Shown one piece after another: positions 1 through 10,520 of a stretch of DNA of 64,000 nucleotides. The first letter of the stretch is position 1. Each line of letters begins with the position of its first letter. The stretch is from Isoetes taiwanensis (Eukaryota > Streptophyta > Lycopodiopsida > Isoetales > Isoetaceae): assembly GCA_021234155.1 (NCBI GenBank), contig JAJEKV010000003.1:10106413-10170412 (forward strand), in the 5' to 3' direction. Made by a program: the position numbers and the translations under genes. The notes beneath the pieces were generated by a model, which did not search any database, had not been told where the DNA came from, and saw nothing but the letters and a program-made list of their open reading frames with translations.

Positions 1-221
1 TGATGGCCGTCAATACATATGTAGACTTTTGTGATAATGTATAGACCTGCTAATTATCTTCATGGAGGGCCTCTACTTTGCTACCCTTTGTATTCTCCTT
101 TTTGAATTACATGAATAAACTTGTTTGGAAGATCGCAACGACGATTATATAGACAGGATATGCCTATTTCTGAGAACATTATTATCTAGTTGCACACAGT
201 GTGCTGTTTATATTTTGCCTT
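1..221. repeat. Left edge of duplication copy 1 (matches 47725-47950)
   Basis: This stretch is nearly identical to 47725-47950 (shared words such as CATGGAGGGCCTCTACTTTG and CTTGTTTGGAAGATCGCAAC). It is followed here by a LINE, whereas copy 2 runs straight on into GCCTTGTTGTCCCAAAG, found here only at 5686. It is therefore the left flank of a LINE insertion inside a long duplicated segment. No gene is visible. Confidence 0.85.
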
Positions 222-429
222 AGCCAGAGACCCCTCAGACTTTGGAGCCCTCAAAACCCCCACACCTGCTGTAGTTGGCATGCAATAATTGTGAGTGATG
301 TTCTATTCTAATCTATGAGAAGCAGTGGCAGTAGATTAGAGCAGTGGCATGTTAAATGGTGTCGTGTTATACAAAGCTTTGGAAAGACCTATGAGAAGCA
401 GTGGCAGTAGGTCAAAGTCAAAGTCAAAG

Positions 430-498
430 GTGGTGGGCACCCCCTACCCGGGTGTTGCTGGGCTCGCTAGAAACACACCGACACCCCCTGCCCACCAC
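430..498. repeat. Inverted repeat in the LINE 5' region
   Basis: GTGGTGGGCA at 430-439 is the reverse complement of TGCCCACCAC at 489-498, with short C-runs inside the arms. It could fold as a stem-loop in the 5' UTR of the LINE RNA. A role is not shown. Confidence 0.5.
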
Positions 499-808
499 TT
501 AGGGTTTCCGTTGACTAGCCCAAAAGGTCTCTGCCCGCGTTCTTGAGTCCCCAAATTCAATTTGGGAGTCATGGCCACAGAAGATGGGCCACAGAAGATG
601 GGCCGGCCTGGGAAACCCAAGGCGAGGGCCCGCCGCACAAACGGTCCCGATCAGCCATCATGGACAGGGGAGAGTCATCCTCCATGAAGAAGGAGGCTCG
701 GGCTAAGGCTAAGGCCCCCTCGCCGAGCCCAGCCCGGGGGGGTTAATTGCTCTCGACCACATAGGAACTCCTGCCTCGGCAGAGAATTGGAGCCACGCCA
801 AAGCGGGA

Positions 809-2195
809 ATGGAGGCTAACAAAGGCTCGTGTGATGAGGCTAACAAAGGCCCGCCTGGCCGGTATGCAAAGTGGAGATGGAGTCCCTGCATCCCATGTGC
901 TCAAAAGGCAAATCGGGGTCGAAGAACCGTGATCACAAAGCTTGGAGACCCGCGACGCCGCATGTGGAAGATGGCCTTGGCCTTGCACACTTCGAAAGCG
1001 GCAAAGAAAGCCAGCAGAGGTCGCCGACATGCGGGCCGCCCTGGACTCGCTGGTTCATCACTCGACACCATGACACGGGGAGAGGGAGCGCAATGCAAGA
1101 GACGATGGTCACGCCAATCTCCGCCCCGCGTAGGTAGAGGCAGCCACCACCATGGCACGGGAGCGAGCGCTCTGCGCACGCGACCAATAATACTTCGGGA
1201 TCTTCGCCGGGGAAGAGCGAACGCCAACCCATTTTCGGCAGCGTGTCTTTGGGGCTCGAGCTGCACGCCGCTACCAGGCACGGAGCTCCGGGGGTCGCGC
1301 AACCATCCACGAGCCGGGGGTCTCCCCTACCGGGTTCATAGTCACCGCAGGTCGCGCGTGCGAGACGGCCAAGCAGCGGCCGAGGCTGCGCAAGAGCCGT
1401 GCTCCCGGGACTTCACGGGGGCGGAACGCTGCTCGGACGCTATCCGCCCATTTTCGCCTCCCGCCGCAGCCACCCCGCGACCGCCGGGCCCGCTCTCCAG
1501 CCACTCCACGCCATCCCAGCCACACTCCGGTCACTCCACGCCATCCCAGCCACCACCACCACCCCCCCACGGGACCGGCCTTGGCCCACCTTTGGACCCC
1601 CGCAGCCGCGAAACTCCGTGGAGCGCAGCGGAGAGGCCACAATTTGGTAGTTCGAGGCATGCGAAACGGCGGGGAGAGAGTCTCCCACAACATCCGAACA
1701 CACATTCTCGATCGGATGACATTCCCGGGCGATTCACATTTCTCGGCGGCCCGGCAAGATGGGGCTCGCGCCCGGGCCGTGACCCGCATTGTCATATTCA
1801 CGCGGTTGCGGATGCAGTGCGTGATGCCATATTGCGCCAGGCCGGATGTTGAAGGGGACATCCCATCACGTGGGCCGGGACCTCACACCGCGGCAACAGA
1901 GGCACGCAGACGTGAGCTTGTCAGGGTCGAGGCATTCGCCAACGGGGGTGCGCAGATTGGTTCGAGGCGGGATGCACATTTTCCGACAGCCACTACTTTC
2001 TGCGCAGACCCGCAGCCCAACCACACCGCATGCGGCCACCTTACGCTTCTACTACCACCCCCCTTCTCCTGCTCCTACTCCTGCTCCCTCGTGGCCCGCG
2101 CCCTCTCGACCACATCTTTGCCTCCAGCTCCATCTACTTCTCACTTTCGGCCTCCATTTCGACTTCGGCAAGCCACCATCCCTGGCGACAAATAG
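809..2195 (+). pseudogene. LINE ORF1 remnant with L1-type C-terminal domain
   Basis: ORF1 proteins of L1-type LINEs bind the element RNA as trimers. The open frames here (809-1852 and 1581-2195) are mostly low-complexity Arg/Pro/Ser-rich sequence in competing frames. In the 1581 frame, about 1773-1986 reads RAVTRIVIFTRL, then some 30 residues later EARRREL. This matches the usual L1 ORF1 C-terminal pattern, in which R-x-I-x-V-x-F is followed by a conserved 'ARRE(L/F)' segment. The same pattern appears much better preserved in the ORF1-derived elements at 26892, 32551 and 34151. Angiosperm L1 ORF1 usually has zinc knuckles instead, and none is seen here. The true start cannot be chosen because of frameshifts. 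Confidence 0.5.
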
Positions 2196-2198
2196 GAA

Positions 2199-3010
2199 TT
2201 GTGCCTCCGGGTGGTCTCATGGAATTGTCGAGGCTTCCCTTGGCGAGAAGGGGGACGGTCCCGAACTTCCGTGGCGGCCGATATGGATCTCATCTTCCTC
2301 ATGGAGACATGGGGAGCATCTTTGGCACGAGCTACGATTTGCCGGGTTACCAACATTTCTCGGTCTTCAATACATGCGGGGACCGGCGGGGTCATGGTGG
2401 AGTGGCTTGCTACTACCGGACAACCTTGGCACATTCGGTTACCCTCCGGAAGACGGACCGGACCAAGCCGGTACCGGGTTGTTGTGCATAATACCGGTGG
2501 CAACCCTCTTTTTTTCGGCGCTGTTATTTCCCTCACGCAGACGGCACCTTCTATCGCGGCCACCCGATCACGGATAGGATGGACCCGTATGTCGATCTAT
2601 ATGATGACATACAAAGAAATCGGCGCTTAGGTAGGGTAGGGTCCTTCTTGGAGATTTCAATGCACCTGGACAGAGTAGAGCAGCCCATGCGACTTGACCC
2701 CTCACGACGATGTCCTCGCAGCTACGCCCGCCAAGTAGCCCGGTCACGTGGGTCGGATGACGCCCAGTCACTCGCTTTGGCGCGATTGCTCTGCTATGTG
2801 GCATTTTGACTTGATAATTTGCAATGGCCTTTCCAAGGTGGCCCGATTCTCGCAAGTGCACATGCGCATGTGACAATCGTGGGGAGGGTCTAGTGTGGTG
2901 GACTATGTGCTTGTAGTTGCGCCAAGATATGCATCTCATCGGGCCGCTTCCTGGTGGGCACGAGCGGATGAGGATGTCGACTCGAATCACCTCCCACTTT
3001 ATTTGGACTG
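2199..3010 (+). pseudogene. LINE apurinic-type endonuclease domain remnant
   Basis: The region begins LRVVSWNCRG (2199 frame), the classic first strand of LINE EEP endonucleases, which nick target DNA to prime reverse transcription. A second motif, LLGDFNAPG, lies near 2644-2670 in another frame. A third block, SSVVDYVLV followed by VDSNHLPL (about 2893-2997), corresponds to the C-terminal 'S-D-H-x-P' catalytic motif, here with Asn in place of Asp. The three pieces lie in different frames, so the domain is broken by at least two frameshifts. It sits directly upstream of the reverse transcriptase, as expected for LINE ORF2. Confidence 0.75.
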
Positions 3011-3422
3011 GTTTGGCGAGCCCCCTTAATTATGACCCCCCCGTCCCTCGGTTGAGACTTCGATATGAGCGGTGAAGGATCACGCCAAGATGCTCATGGA
3101 CGCCCTCCTTAATTAGGGCCTCCACACTAGGCGGCGGCCGAGGCAGACCGGTGACTTCGCTATTACGGATGCGGCGGGCGGGTGCTGGCGGGGCCAGCGT
3201 CGCCGCTCCGGGTCAAGAACATTCCGAATCGATGGTTTGATGCGGATCAGAAAACGCATGGCGGCGGCTTCACTACATTCACGATCCAGTCGGTGCAGCT
3301 TAGCGGCCCACCACCACGATCACGCAAGGCGCCCATCGGGGATACCTGGCGCGGTACCTTGCCTTTATCGAGGGTGATGTTCACCCTGCTGGACACTCAT
3401 CCTCGAACCTTTTGGCGCAGGA

Positions 3423-4575
3423 GTGCTTCTCAAGGCCAGCCCAGCCTCTGGGGACATCACACCCGGGCAAAGGGAATTGGTACCCGGCAAGCTCTATGAC
3501 CCGCCCGTGGACGTCACCTTATACCCCCCACAGATGGCCCCCATTGGTTCGTGGGACGAGGATGTTGAGGAGGGCCCACAACGGCTAGCTAATGGGAAGG
3601 CAAAACCTCGATGGTATGCGTGCCGAAGTTACTCAAGTGGGCGGGGCAGCCGCCAGTGCCGGCCCTCACTATCCCCGCTCAACGTAGCATTGCAGAGGGT
3701 TTCCCCACAATGGACCACAAGCGTGGTTGTTCCCATTCACAAGGCGGGCGACCCACACCGTCCGGCCAATTACCGGACGATCATGGTCGGGCTCAAGATT
3801 TGCCAAACCGTTATCGGCATTCTCGAAAGCGGCAGCTTGACCCGGCCGGGCGGGAGGCGGATGTGCGAGCCCTCACACAGGCGGGCTTCGACCCCGCCAC
3901 TCAACGATTGACCATATCTTTACGCCGCGGCACCGATTGAAGACAAACGAATCATCGGCCGGACTTGTATTGCCGCTTTGTGGACTTCGCAGAAAGGCTT
4001 TTGATACGGTCCCCCTGAAAAGCCGTGGGCTAGACCGCGTCAACTGGGGCTCCCGCCGCCGCATGCGTAATGCCATATACAAAGTTGTATGAGAGTTGTT
4101 TTGGCAGGATGCAGCCGACGGGCCAGGCATTCACCCGGTAGTATCGGGTCCCGGCAGGTTGCCCCCTCTCGCCAACACTTTTGGCCTCTACATTGATCGC
4201 TTAGAGCCCCGGCTTCATCGAGCATGGGGGATGACATACGCTTTTGCACTGGTCATCCGCCAGCTCATCTATCGCGGACGATGTTGGCCTCACTGCCCAC
4301 ACCCCGAAGCTATGCGGTCTCACCTCGGATGCCCTAGACACATTTTGTCGCTACGCATGCGCGTCAATCTGGCCAAGACCGGGGTGGTTCTCATATCCTC
4401 TTCACGTCACCCCATGCCTCCCCGCACTCACATATCGGGGGACAGCCTGTGGACGTCCACGCCCACCTACAAGTACCTAGGGGTGGAGTTCCCCTCCTCG
4501 CTCTTCTGGCGGGAGGCGTCCTATCCGGCTATGGGTGACAAAGCAGGCCGGAAAGCGCTTTTATGCCATGCGTAA
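3423..4575 (+). pseudogene. LINE reverse transcriptase remnant (ORF2)
   Basis: Recognisable blocks in order are VVVPIHKAGD...PANYRTI (about 3722-3785), a Q-A-G-F block near 3874, LYCRFVDF...KAFDTVP (about 3967-4013), TFGLYIDRLE (about 4178-4209), an A-D-D-V active-site block (near 4270-4285, the leading Tyr changed) and YKYLGVEF (about 4468-4491). These are the palm motifs of non-LTR reverse transcriptases. They are spread over all three frames. Several breaks fall where CTG or CAG would restore the expected residue, for example CCG for CTG in the Q-A-G-F to F-V-D-F interval, so some may be sequencing errors. The family style (FVDFRKAFDTVP, FGLYIDRLE) resembles early-diverging land plant and algal LINEs; that last point is recollection. 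Confidence 0.85.
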
Positions 4576-5228
4576 CAAGCCACCGTGCGAGCTATATGAT
4601 TGGGGCCATCACCACATCCGCTCCTAATCGGGTCGAGCCCGTCCCTTCAGACGGGTCGAGGTTTGGGGCCCTGGCCGCCTCTTTGGCGACTTGAATGACT
4701 TTGGAGCAAAGTGTATGGCATTTTGGCACGCACTTGGGTGAAACCTTCACCCCTATCGATTCTCACTGCAGAAATCGGATTCTTTACCGCTTCAAATAAG
4801 CAAAATTTTGATAGACACATCGCCTATTTTCGAAAGTGGTTACTATGGGTGATGCTCGCCCCGCGACTGGCTTACACCAGGCCATGAGTCCGCAAATGCT
4901 TAGGGCCCGTTGGAGGGGTAAGAGAGATCGTGGTTCGCCAGATGGAACGCGGCAGAGCACGAGAAGCGCATACCGGGCGCAATGGGCCGATCGATAGCCT
5001 CAAGGAGTACCTAGATGCTTGTTTCCTTGGCAAGCTCGGGACCCCATTGCTCTAGAGCAGTCAAAATGGCCCATTACAAGAAGCACATCAACCCGTGTTA
5101 GCCCGGGCCCACAACTCTACCTCATTCCCAAACGCCCCTTGAAAAGCGCAGACATTGCCTCCATTCGCCCACGGTGCCCACCATCTTCGTGATCGAGGCG
5201 GCGGGTGGATTGGGGAGCCCCGCCAGGA

Positions 5229-5300
5229 CAGCTCTGCGGTCTTTGTCAAAACGGTGCCATTGAGGATGAGTCTCACACTTTCCAGAGTTGCCCAAATCGG
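5229..5300 (+). pseudogene. LINE ORF2 C-terminal CCHC motif
   Basis: One frame reads LCGLCQNGAIEDESHTFQSC, giving C-x2-C-x(n)-H-x4-C. This is the cysteine-histidine motif found near the C-terminus of many LINE ORF2 proteins, thought to help bind RNA or the target. It lies 0.7 kb after the last reverse transcriptase motif and before the 3' UTR, as expected. Confidence 0.7.
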
Positions 5301-5499
5301 TCGGATCCGGGCCGATCGCGCCCCTTAGTGCGGCGGACGTGCCCTTGCATTTGCCGATGAACACACCGCCGTCGACGCGTGCCACGGGGTCATACATCCG
5401 TGAGGTACCGACCTCGCGAGGTCACCTTTGCCCCGCCGGCCGTCATTCACCGACTAAGCACTACGGGGTGGTGCATGATCAGATATATTGGGATGTTTC

Positions 5500-5685
5500 G
5501 CATTTTATATGATTAGCACGCTTTGTCGGCCAGGCCGATTGTTTGCCACGGTTTTCCTCGAAAACCCTTCGGGCGGGGTTTTTAATCCGGCAAGAATCCG
5601 CTTGTTTGCGTTTTTTTTTGTATTGGGTCCCATAGACCGATTGGTCTCCGTGGACGATAAAAGTACCTTCCTTCCTTCCTTCCTT
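5500..5685 (+). repeat. LINE 3' UTR and (CCTT)n tail
   Basis: This part contains CCTCGAAAACCC and GGGCGGGGTTTTTAATCC, which recur inverted at 31205-31260 and 57250-57300, and then GTATTGGGTCCCATA, CCGATTGG and GTGGACG. The block ends in CCTT repeats. Near-identical ends close the elements at about 27300-27355, 34625-34684, 52670-52730 and 62015-62078 and, inverted, 32329-32400 and 59450-59520. A shared 3' end lets one reverse transcriptase mobilise several element types. Confidence 0.8.
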
Positions 5686-7400
5686 GCCTTGTTGTCCCAA
5701 AGATCGCCATGGCGAGTCAAACGTGAAAACAAAATTTCTCTAATTTATGAATTCTTGATTTTTCTTGTTGGATGATGATTTTTAACTCAACTAGAGCATC
5801 CTACCTTGCACGAGACAAAAAGCATGCATATCAGGAGAAACAACATCTACATTCCCAAGCACTTTGTGACATTCGACATCTCGCAGCTTTGTGTCTTTCT
5901 GGATTTTTTCTGGGTTTCAGAGTACCAAAGAGTTGCAATCACCATCTTCCTTCTCCCTGCTTCTGTTTACTCACAAATGTTTTTGGCCTAAAACATATTC
6001 TTTGGGACATCCATGGAAGGCTTTGGCATTCGGGATATGTCTATAAAGGCTTTTCCCGTTAGCGCATATAAGGTCATGTATTAACATTTCAAATTTGAGG
6101 TTCAGCCTCCGTGATATCAAAGTTATACTTTATTTATTTTTATTTGAGTTCAAACTTTTGTCTTTGCAAAAGTGGAGTTGAAAGCCTTTATTGACACAAA
6201 AGCTTGACAATTTTTGTGAATGGGACTAAAAATTCACTAGATCTGTAATCTTTGATATGAAAAATAAAAATCCAATTCACGTGAATTGCATTTGAAGTGT
6301 CCGAGCTTTGCAAAATCAGAAGTAAAATGCTTTGTTCCTTATTTAGATGGTAGGGTTCAATTTTTGTTACAAGTATCTTTAAAGAAAATACATGGAACGA
6401 GTTGAGTATCTAGTTGCTTCTGCAAAATAACATTAATTGTCTCTGTTATGAATACACTAAATAGCTATTCAAATCTTCTACATCCCTCTTTCTTACAAAA
6501 AATGTCAATTCCTTTTATAAGGCATTTTTCTAGCTTTAGAATTCTGGAAAAACTTGTTCTATTCTTCCACGCAATGGCGAATCGAAAAAACACATGCTAA
6601 GAGTACTTTTTTTTTATCCTTGGTTTGCTTCTTCAATGGTGGATTCCGCCCCCAGCTCCAATCGTTATGATCATCTTTGCTCTCAGAGATAAGCAACATT
6701 TTGGGCTATTGAACATGGTGCATTTACACATCCATCACTGTTATCAGAGATGTTACATAAGAAAACACCTTCCACCTCTGACAATTCAACAAATATTGGA
6801 CATATATAATGAAATAAAACCAAGTAGGACATGTTTTTATATGTCTAAATGCATCCCAATTGGCTTACCAAATCCAAAAGCAAAGCTATGGCCTACTGAC
6901 TAGAGGATGGCTTGTCCCCCTAACTTAGAGAAATTTGGTGAAATATCCTAGAACTAGAGATACATGAGGCCAACACATATGGCCCAAAACTAAACAAGTT
7001 GATTGAATCGGGCCTTTCGGACAACAAGAATTGAATGTGACAAAACCGAACCATTGATAAAAAAATTTGATACAAGTTTTTGTAGGATGAATGTCCTTTA
7101 CCAATGGTATTAGCAAGTGGTGCAATTAGACACATGGTCTGGGAAGAGAATAGACTTTGACATAGACTTGCCCGCCATTAACATTAGAATGGGAGCAGAG
7201 GTCATGAACATAGGCAAGTATGATCCGATAATAGATATGGAATACCTTATCCCGGCAAAGGCACCGATTGATTATGAACCGAAAGGTGACACTAACGGCA
7301 CACAATGGCGTAACAATAGAAATAACAGTGTAAAGAAGTTACCCCAATCATGTAATGCATGTCTAGTAAGAAACTTCTTAAATGCACTAAGAGGGACGAA
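5686..7400 (+). repeat. Duplicated AT-rich segment upstream of the gypsy fragment (copy 1)
   Basis: This 1.7 kb matches 47951-49680 almost base for base apart from CTG/CAG-type sites and small indels. Short open frames exist but none is conserved between the copies in a way that suggests a protein. It may be the LTR/gag side of the adjacent Ty3/gypsy relic; no LTR boundaries could be recognised. Confidence 0.5.
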
Positions 7401-8540
7401 TTGGCATATGTGAGGATAAAATAGCAAACAACTTTCCTAAGGTGTAGTTAAGCTAGTCAAAGAGTTCCATGATCCGCTCCCTGACGAGATCAAAGAACTT
7501 CCTCTTTATAGGGAGTCGAGTGTGAGTTAGCACTTTCGAACCACCACCAAACCCATGAGTAAGGCGCCAGATAGAATGACGACCCATGAACTAACAAAGC
7601 TGAAGAAGCAATTACAAGAACTCTTAGACTTAGGTTTCATAAGATATAACTCTCCATTTGGGGCACCCATCTTGTTTGTAAAGAAGGACGATGGGAGTTT
7701 GAGGCTGTGCATAGAATATCAGCAATTGAACAAGCACACCATAGAAAACAAGTATGCCTTACCAAGATCGGATGATCTCATGGATCAGCTGCAAGGGGTA
7801 AAGTTCTTCTCCAAAATAGATTTGAGATCTAGCTACCACCAGACCAGGATTAAGGAAGAAGATATTCACAAGATAGCCTTCAGGACAAGGTATGTCCATT
7901 ATAATTCACGGTCATGCCATTTGGAGACTCATGAACGACATCTTTTGTAAGTTTCCAGATGATTTTGTCATTGTATTCTTCGATGACATTTTGGTCTATA
8001 GTAAAATATTGGAGGACCATGTCAAGCATTTGAGAAGGGTTCTCGAGAAGCTAAGAAGGCATCAGCTTCATGCAAAGTTGTCCAAATATTGTCACTTTGC
8101 AACAACCAAGGGTACCTCGGACATGTGATATCCATTGATGGAACTGCAACAGATCCCGCGAAGATCCAGGCAGTAATAGAATGGCAAGCACCAAAAAATA
8201 TCCATGAAGTGAGAAGCTTCTTGGGATTGGCAGGTTATTACATGAAGTTCGTGAAGATCTTCGTCAAGATAGCTATACCCTTGACAGATCTCACCAAAGT
8301 GCAGAAGATAAAGAATTGGGCAGATCATTGGCATAAGACGGCTCAAGAAGGGTTTGAGAAGTTGAAATAAGCCCTAACCACTGTCCTAGTCTTAGCACTC
8401 CCAGATTCGAGAAAGACAAGTTGGTAGCCATAGATGCAAGTAAAATTGCAACCAATATAGGAAGAGAGAGTTTTAGCATACAACTCTCGCAAGATTAATG
8501 ATGCTGAAACACGCTACCCGACTCATGATCAGAAGTTGCT
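7117..8540 (+). pseudogene. Ty3/gypsy polyprotein fragment (RT), copy 1
   Basis: This is a remnant of the pol gene of a Ty3/gypsy LTR retrotransposon. From 7425 it reads LVKEFHDPLPDEIKELPLYR, then [17 protein letters not shown] (7555 frame), [42 protein letters not shown], and after a frameshift [14 protein letters not shown] (the F-x-D-D catalytic motif, about 7970-8005), then GYLGHVIS and SFLGLAGYY. The usual segment between 'VMPFG' and 'RLMNDIF' is deleted (near 7916-7930), removing about eight residues; copy 2 keeps sequence there. An RNase H start follows with stops. No integrase is seen, and the fragment ends at about 8540 against a LINE ORF1-derived piece. Confidence 0.85.
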
Positions 8541-8665
8541 AGCAGGCCGGTGGGCACCCACTCTTTGGGCCGTAAAAGTTCGTGGGCTCTGAATATGCAT
8601 GATGTCTGTAAAGAAGTGCGCAGCTACATCGGTATCTGAACCAGACGATGTCTCCTGGACCCCGA
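8541..8665 (-). pseudogene. LINE ORF1-derived fragment, minus strand (copy 1)
   Basis: On the minus strand this reads HFFTDIMHIQSPRTFTAQRVG, the same peptide as the start of the better preserved ORF1 domain at 32,950 to 32,551. It is a truncated piece of the same half-LINE family inserted against the gypsy relic. The equivalent in copy 2 is 50845-50965. Confidence 0.7.
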
Positions 8666-8948
8666 CAAGCAGGGTAGCCCTTAAGCTCAAAATATCGCCA
8701 AAGGCTATTTTTTTAAACATTTGCATTTTTTTTTTCACTACTGTTGAGTAGGATCAATTAGGAGTGGTGCCAATAAAATATCGCCACCTTGTCTACAAAA
8801 TTTCCCCCCTCCATTCATAAGTTAGCCTACGTCACTAAATGATGGATTCTTGGATTCGCTCCCATGTGAATTTTATTCTTGGTAATTATTCTAAAATTGC
8901 CCCTTAACTTCCAAAAATCATATAAAATTAATACAAATTTTTTTCTTG
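8666..8948. repeat. AT-rich spacer ending at the target site TTG
   Basis: No gene is visible. It matches 50966-51230 in copy 2. The final TTG (8946-8948) is the left copy of the 3-bp duplication flanking the 16.9 kb element. Confidence 0.6.
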
Positions 8949-8965
8949 CACAAGGGCCCCAAAAA
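8949..8965 (+). repeat. Left terminal inverted repeat of the 16.9 kb element
   Basis: CACAAGGGCCCCAAAAA matches the reverse complement of 25838-25854 at 16 of 17 positions. It is preceded by TTG. Confidence 0.85.
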
Positions 8966-10500
8966 AAATTGTTATTAGTTTTTTATGTTAGTTTTTGTGT
9001 TATACCAGTAAGATAAACTAATATTACTTTGTGGGTTAATATGTTGAATAACTAGATGGAGTTAAATAGTGTGATTTGTATTTAAGATTTTTCAATGTGG
9101 TATATCCACATAATAAGTACCTATACTTTTCCATTACAGTTTGCTGGTATAGTTTACTGCTATTGTTCTTTGTGGTGGTGAACTTTCTTGGTTTCTTGGT
9201 GTAGTTTACTACTATTGTTCTTTGTAGTGTTAAACTTTCCTGGTTTATTGCTACTTGACATGTGGTCCAAATAATAGTATAGGTTGTAAACCACTAGTGT
9301 CTTTAACTTTAAACAATTGGGCAACTCATTATAGTGTTCCAATCAACTCATTAATATCTTGTCACATGAACCATTGATGTTACATACAATAAGGGCTTAA
9401 AGTTTCTTATTAAAACAAATAACACTTTATATTTCAAAATAATGGTGGCTTTGTATCTTCAAGACATTTTGTAATGGAGGTAAGCCAATTATGTTTTGAA
9501 TTATGGGTTCATAATACTCTAATAAGAAAATTAAGGATCTTCTATTCGTAAACCACCAGTGGTTGCATAGAGAAATCATCAATGTCTTGTCATATGAGCA
9601 ATCGTTGCTTTACGTAATAAAGCATCCAAGTTTATGACAAAAAATATTGCATGTTTTCCATCAAAATCGATAATGGCTTACATCTTTAAAATATTTTGTG
9701 TTGGAAGCAAACCAATGATGTTTTTTGTCATTTAAAGGATATGACTTTAGAGGGAGCACATTAAAATAACTTAGGTTTCCCTCTTTACCTCATATTGGTG
9801 TTCTCATAAAAGTAGTAGTAATTGTGTGTGGAACAAACAATAAATTCTTGAAAAACCTAAAGCCCATTGGTTTATAAACCATTGCCATTTTAATAGAAAA
9901 AGATCTATTGTTTAATACTTGTTAGTCCAAATAAATTGGCATATAAACCATTACATCTCAAAAGAAAATAATGTACAAAATAGTACATGTTAATCCAATC
10001 AAAATGACGTGTGTTTTTCACCATAGCCTACCATTGTTTGATTTATAACCCGTTTATGTTTTGTGATTGAATCACTATGCCATTTGTAGTGGTAAGTAAT
10101 AAAAAACTGTACTGGAAACTAAATGTAAATTATGATGGTAAATCCTCATTGCTCTAAAGAGCATGCATGGTTTGCCAATATTGTACCATGCTTGATTTTT
10201 TCTTAACACCACATTCCAAAAAACAATCTAGTTTCCGTGATGAGCATAGTTGGTTTTTTTTTGGAAAACCTCATTCTAAACAGCATGTTATAAAATCTCA
10301 TTTCAAAAAAACCATGTAGTTTCCGTGATGTGTACCATAGTTGGTTTTTTTGGAAATCCCATTCCAAACAGCACGTAATATCCATGATATAATATAATTA
10401 GTTCAGATTTAAAAACTAGACATGTGAAAGGAAATGATAAAACAAAAATGCTTATATTTATCTTATTAAGCATTACAAAAATAGTTGGAGATCCAAAATT
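8966..10500. repeat. Left subterminal region of the element
   Basis: AT-rich and without coding frames. It holds scattered copies of AAACCACT/AAACCATT and their complement, typical of transposase-binding subterminal repeats in CACTA elements. A 52-bp tandem pair (AGTTTACTGCTATTGTTCTT at 9151, AGTTTACTACTATTGTTCTT at 9203) and two near-repeats with CATAGTTGG and a T-run (about 10225-10375) are also present. Confidence 0.55.
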
Positions 10501-10520
10501 GTTGCAAGAACATTGAAAAA

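Larger units (their letters stand above)
222..5685 (+). mobile_element. Non-LTR retrotransposon (LINE), degenerate, near full length
   Basis: The element copies itself through an RNA by target-primed reverse transcription. In order it shows a GC-rich 5' region, an ORF1 remnant (about 809-2190), an endonuclease region (2199-3010), a reverse transcriptase (about 3690-4560), a CCHC cysteine-histidine motif (5232-5300), a 3' UTR, and a (CCTT)n tail at 5665-5685. Frames shift repeatedly, so no product is intact. Boundaries come from the empty site in copy 2 at 47950/47951, where TTTTGCCTT joins GCCTTGTTG. The target duplication cannot be fixed because the target itself holds GCCTT twice. GC content is visibly higher than the AT-rich surroundings. 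The last ~70 bases (GTATTGGGTCCCATA, then GTGGACG) recur in the half-LINE elements elsewhere in the window. Confidence 0.85.

Noticed and set aside
901-1861. Long minus-strand frames (133, 125 and 196 aa) opposite the LINE ORF1 region
   Set aside because: They are shadows caused by the GC-rich composition; the LINE coding direction is plus and no domain is recognisable in them.
5286-5512. 74-aa frame at the LINE 3' end as an extra gene
   Set aside because: It lies within the LINE after the CCHC motif, and its sequence is explained by the ORF2 tail and 3' UTR in a shifted frame.
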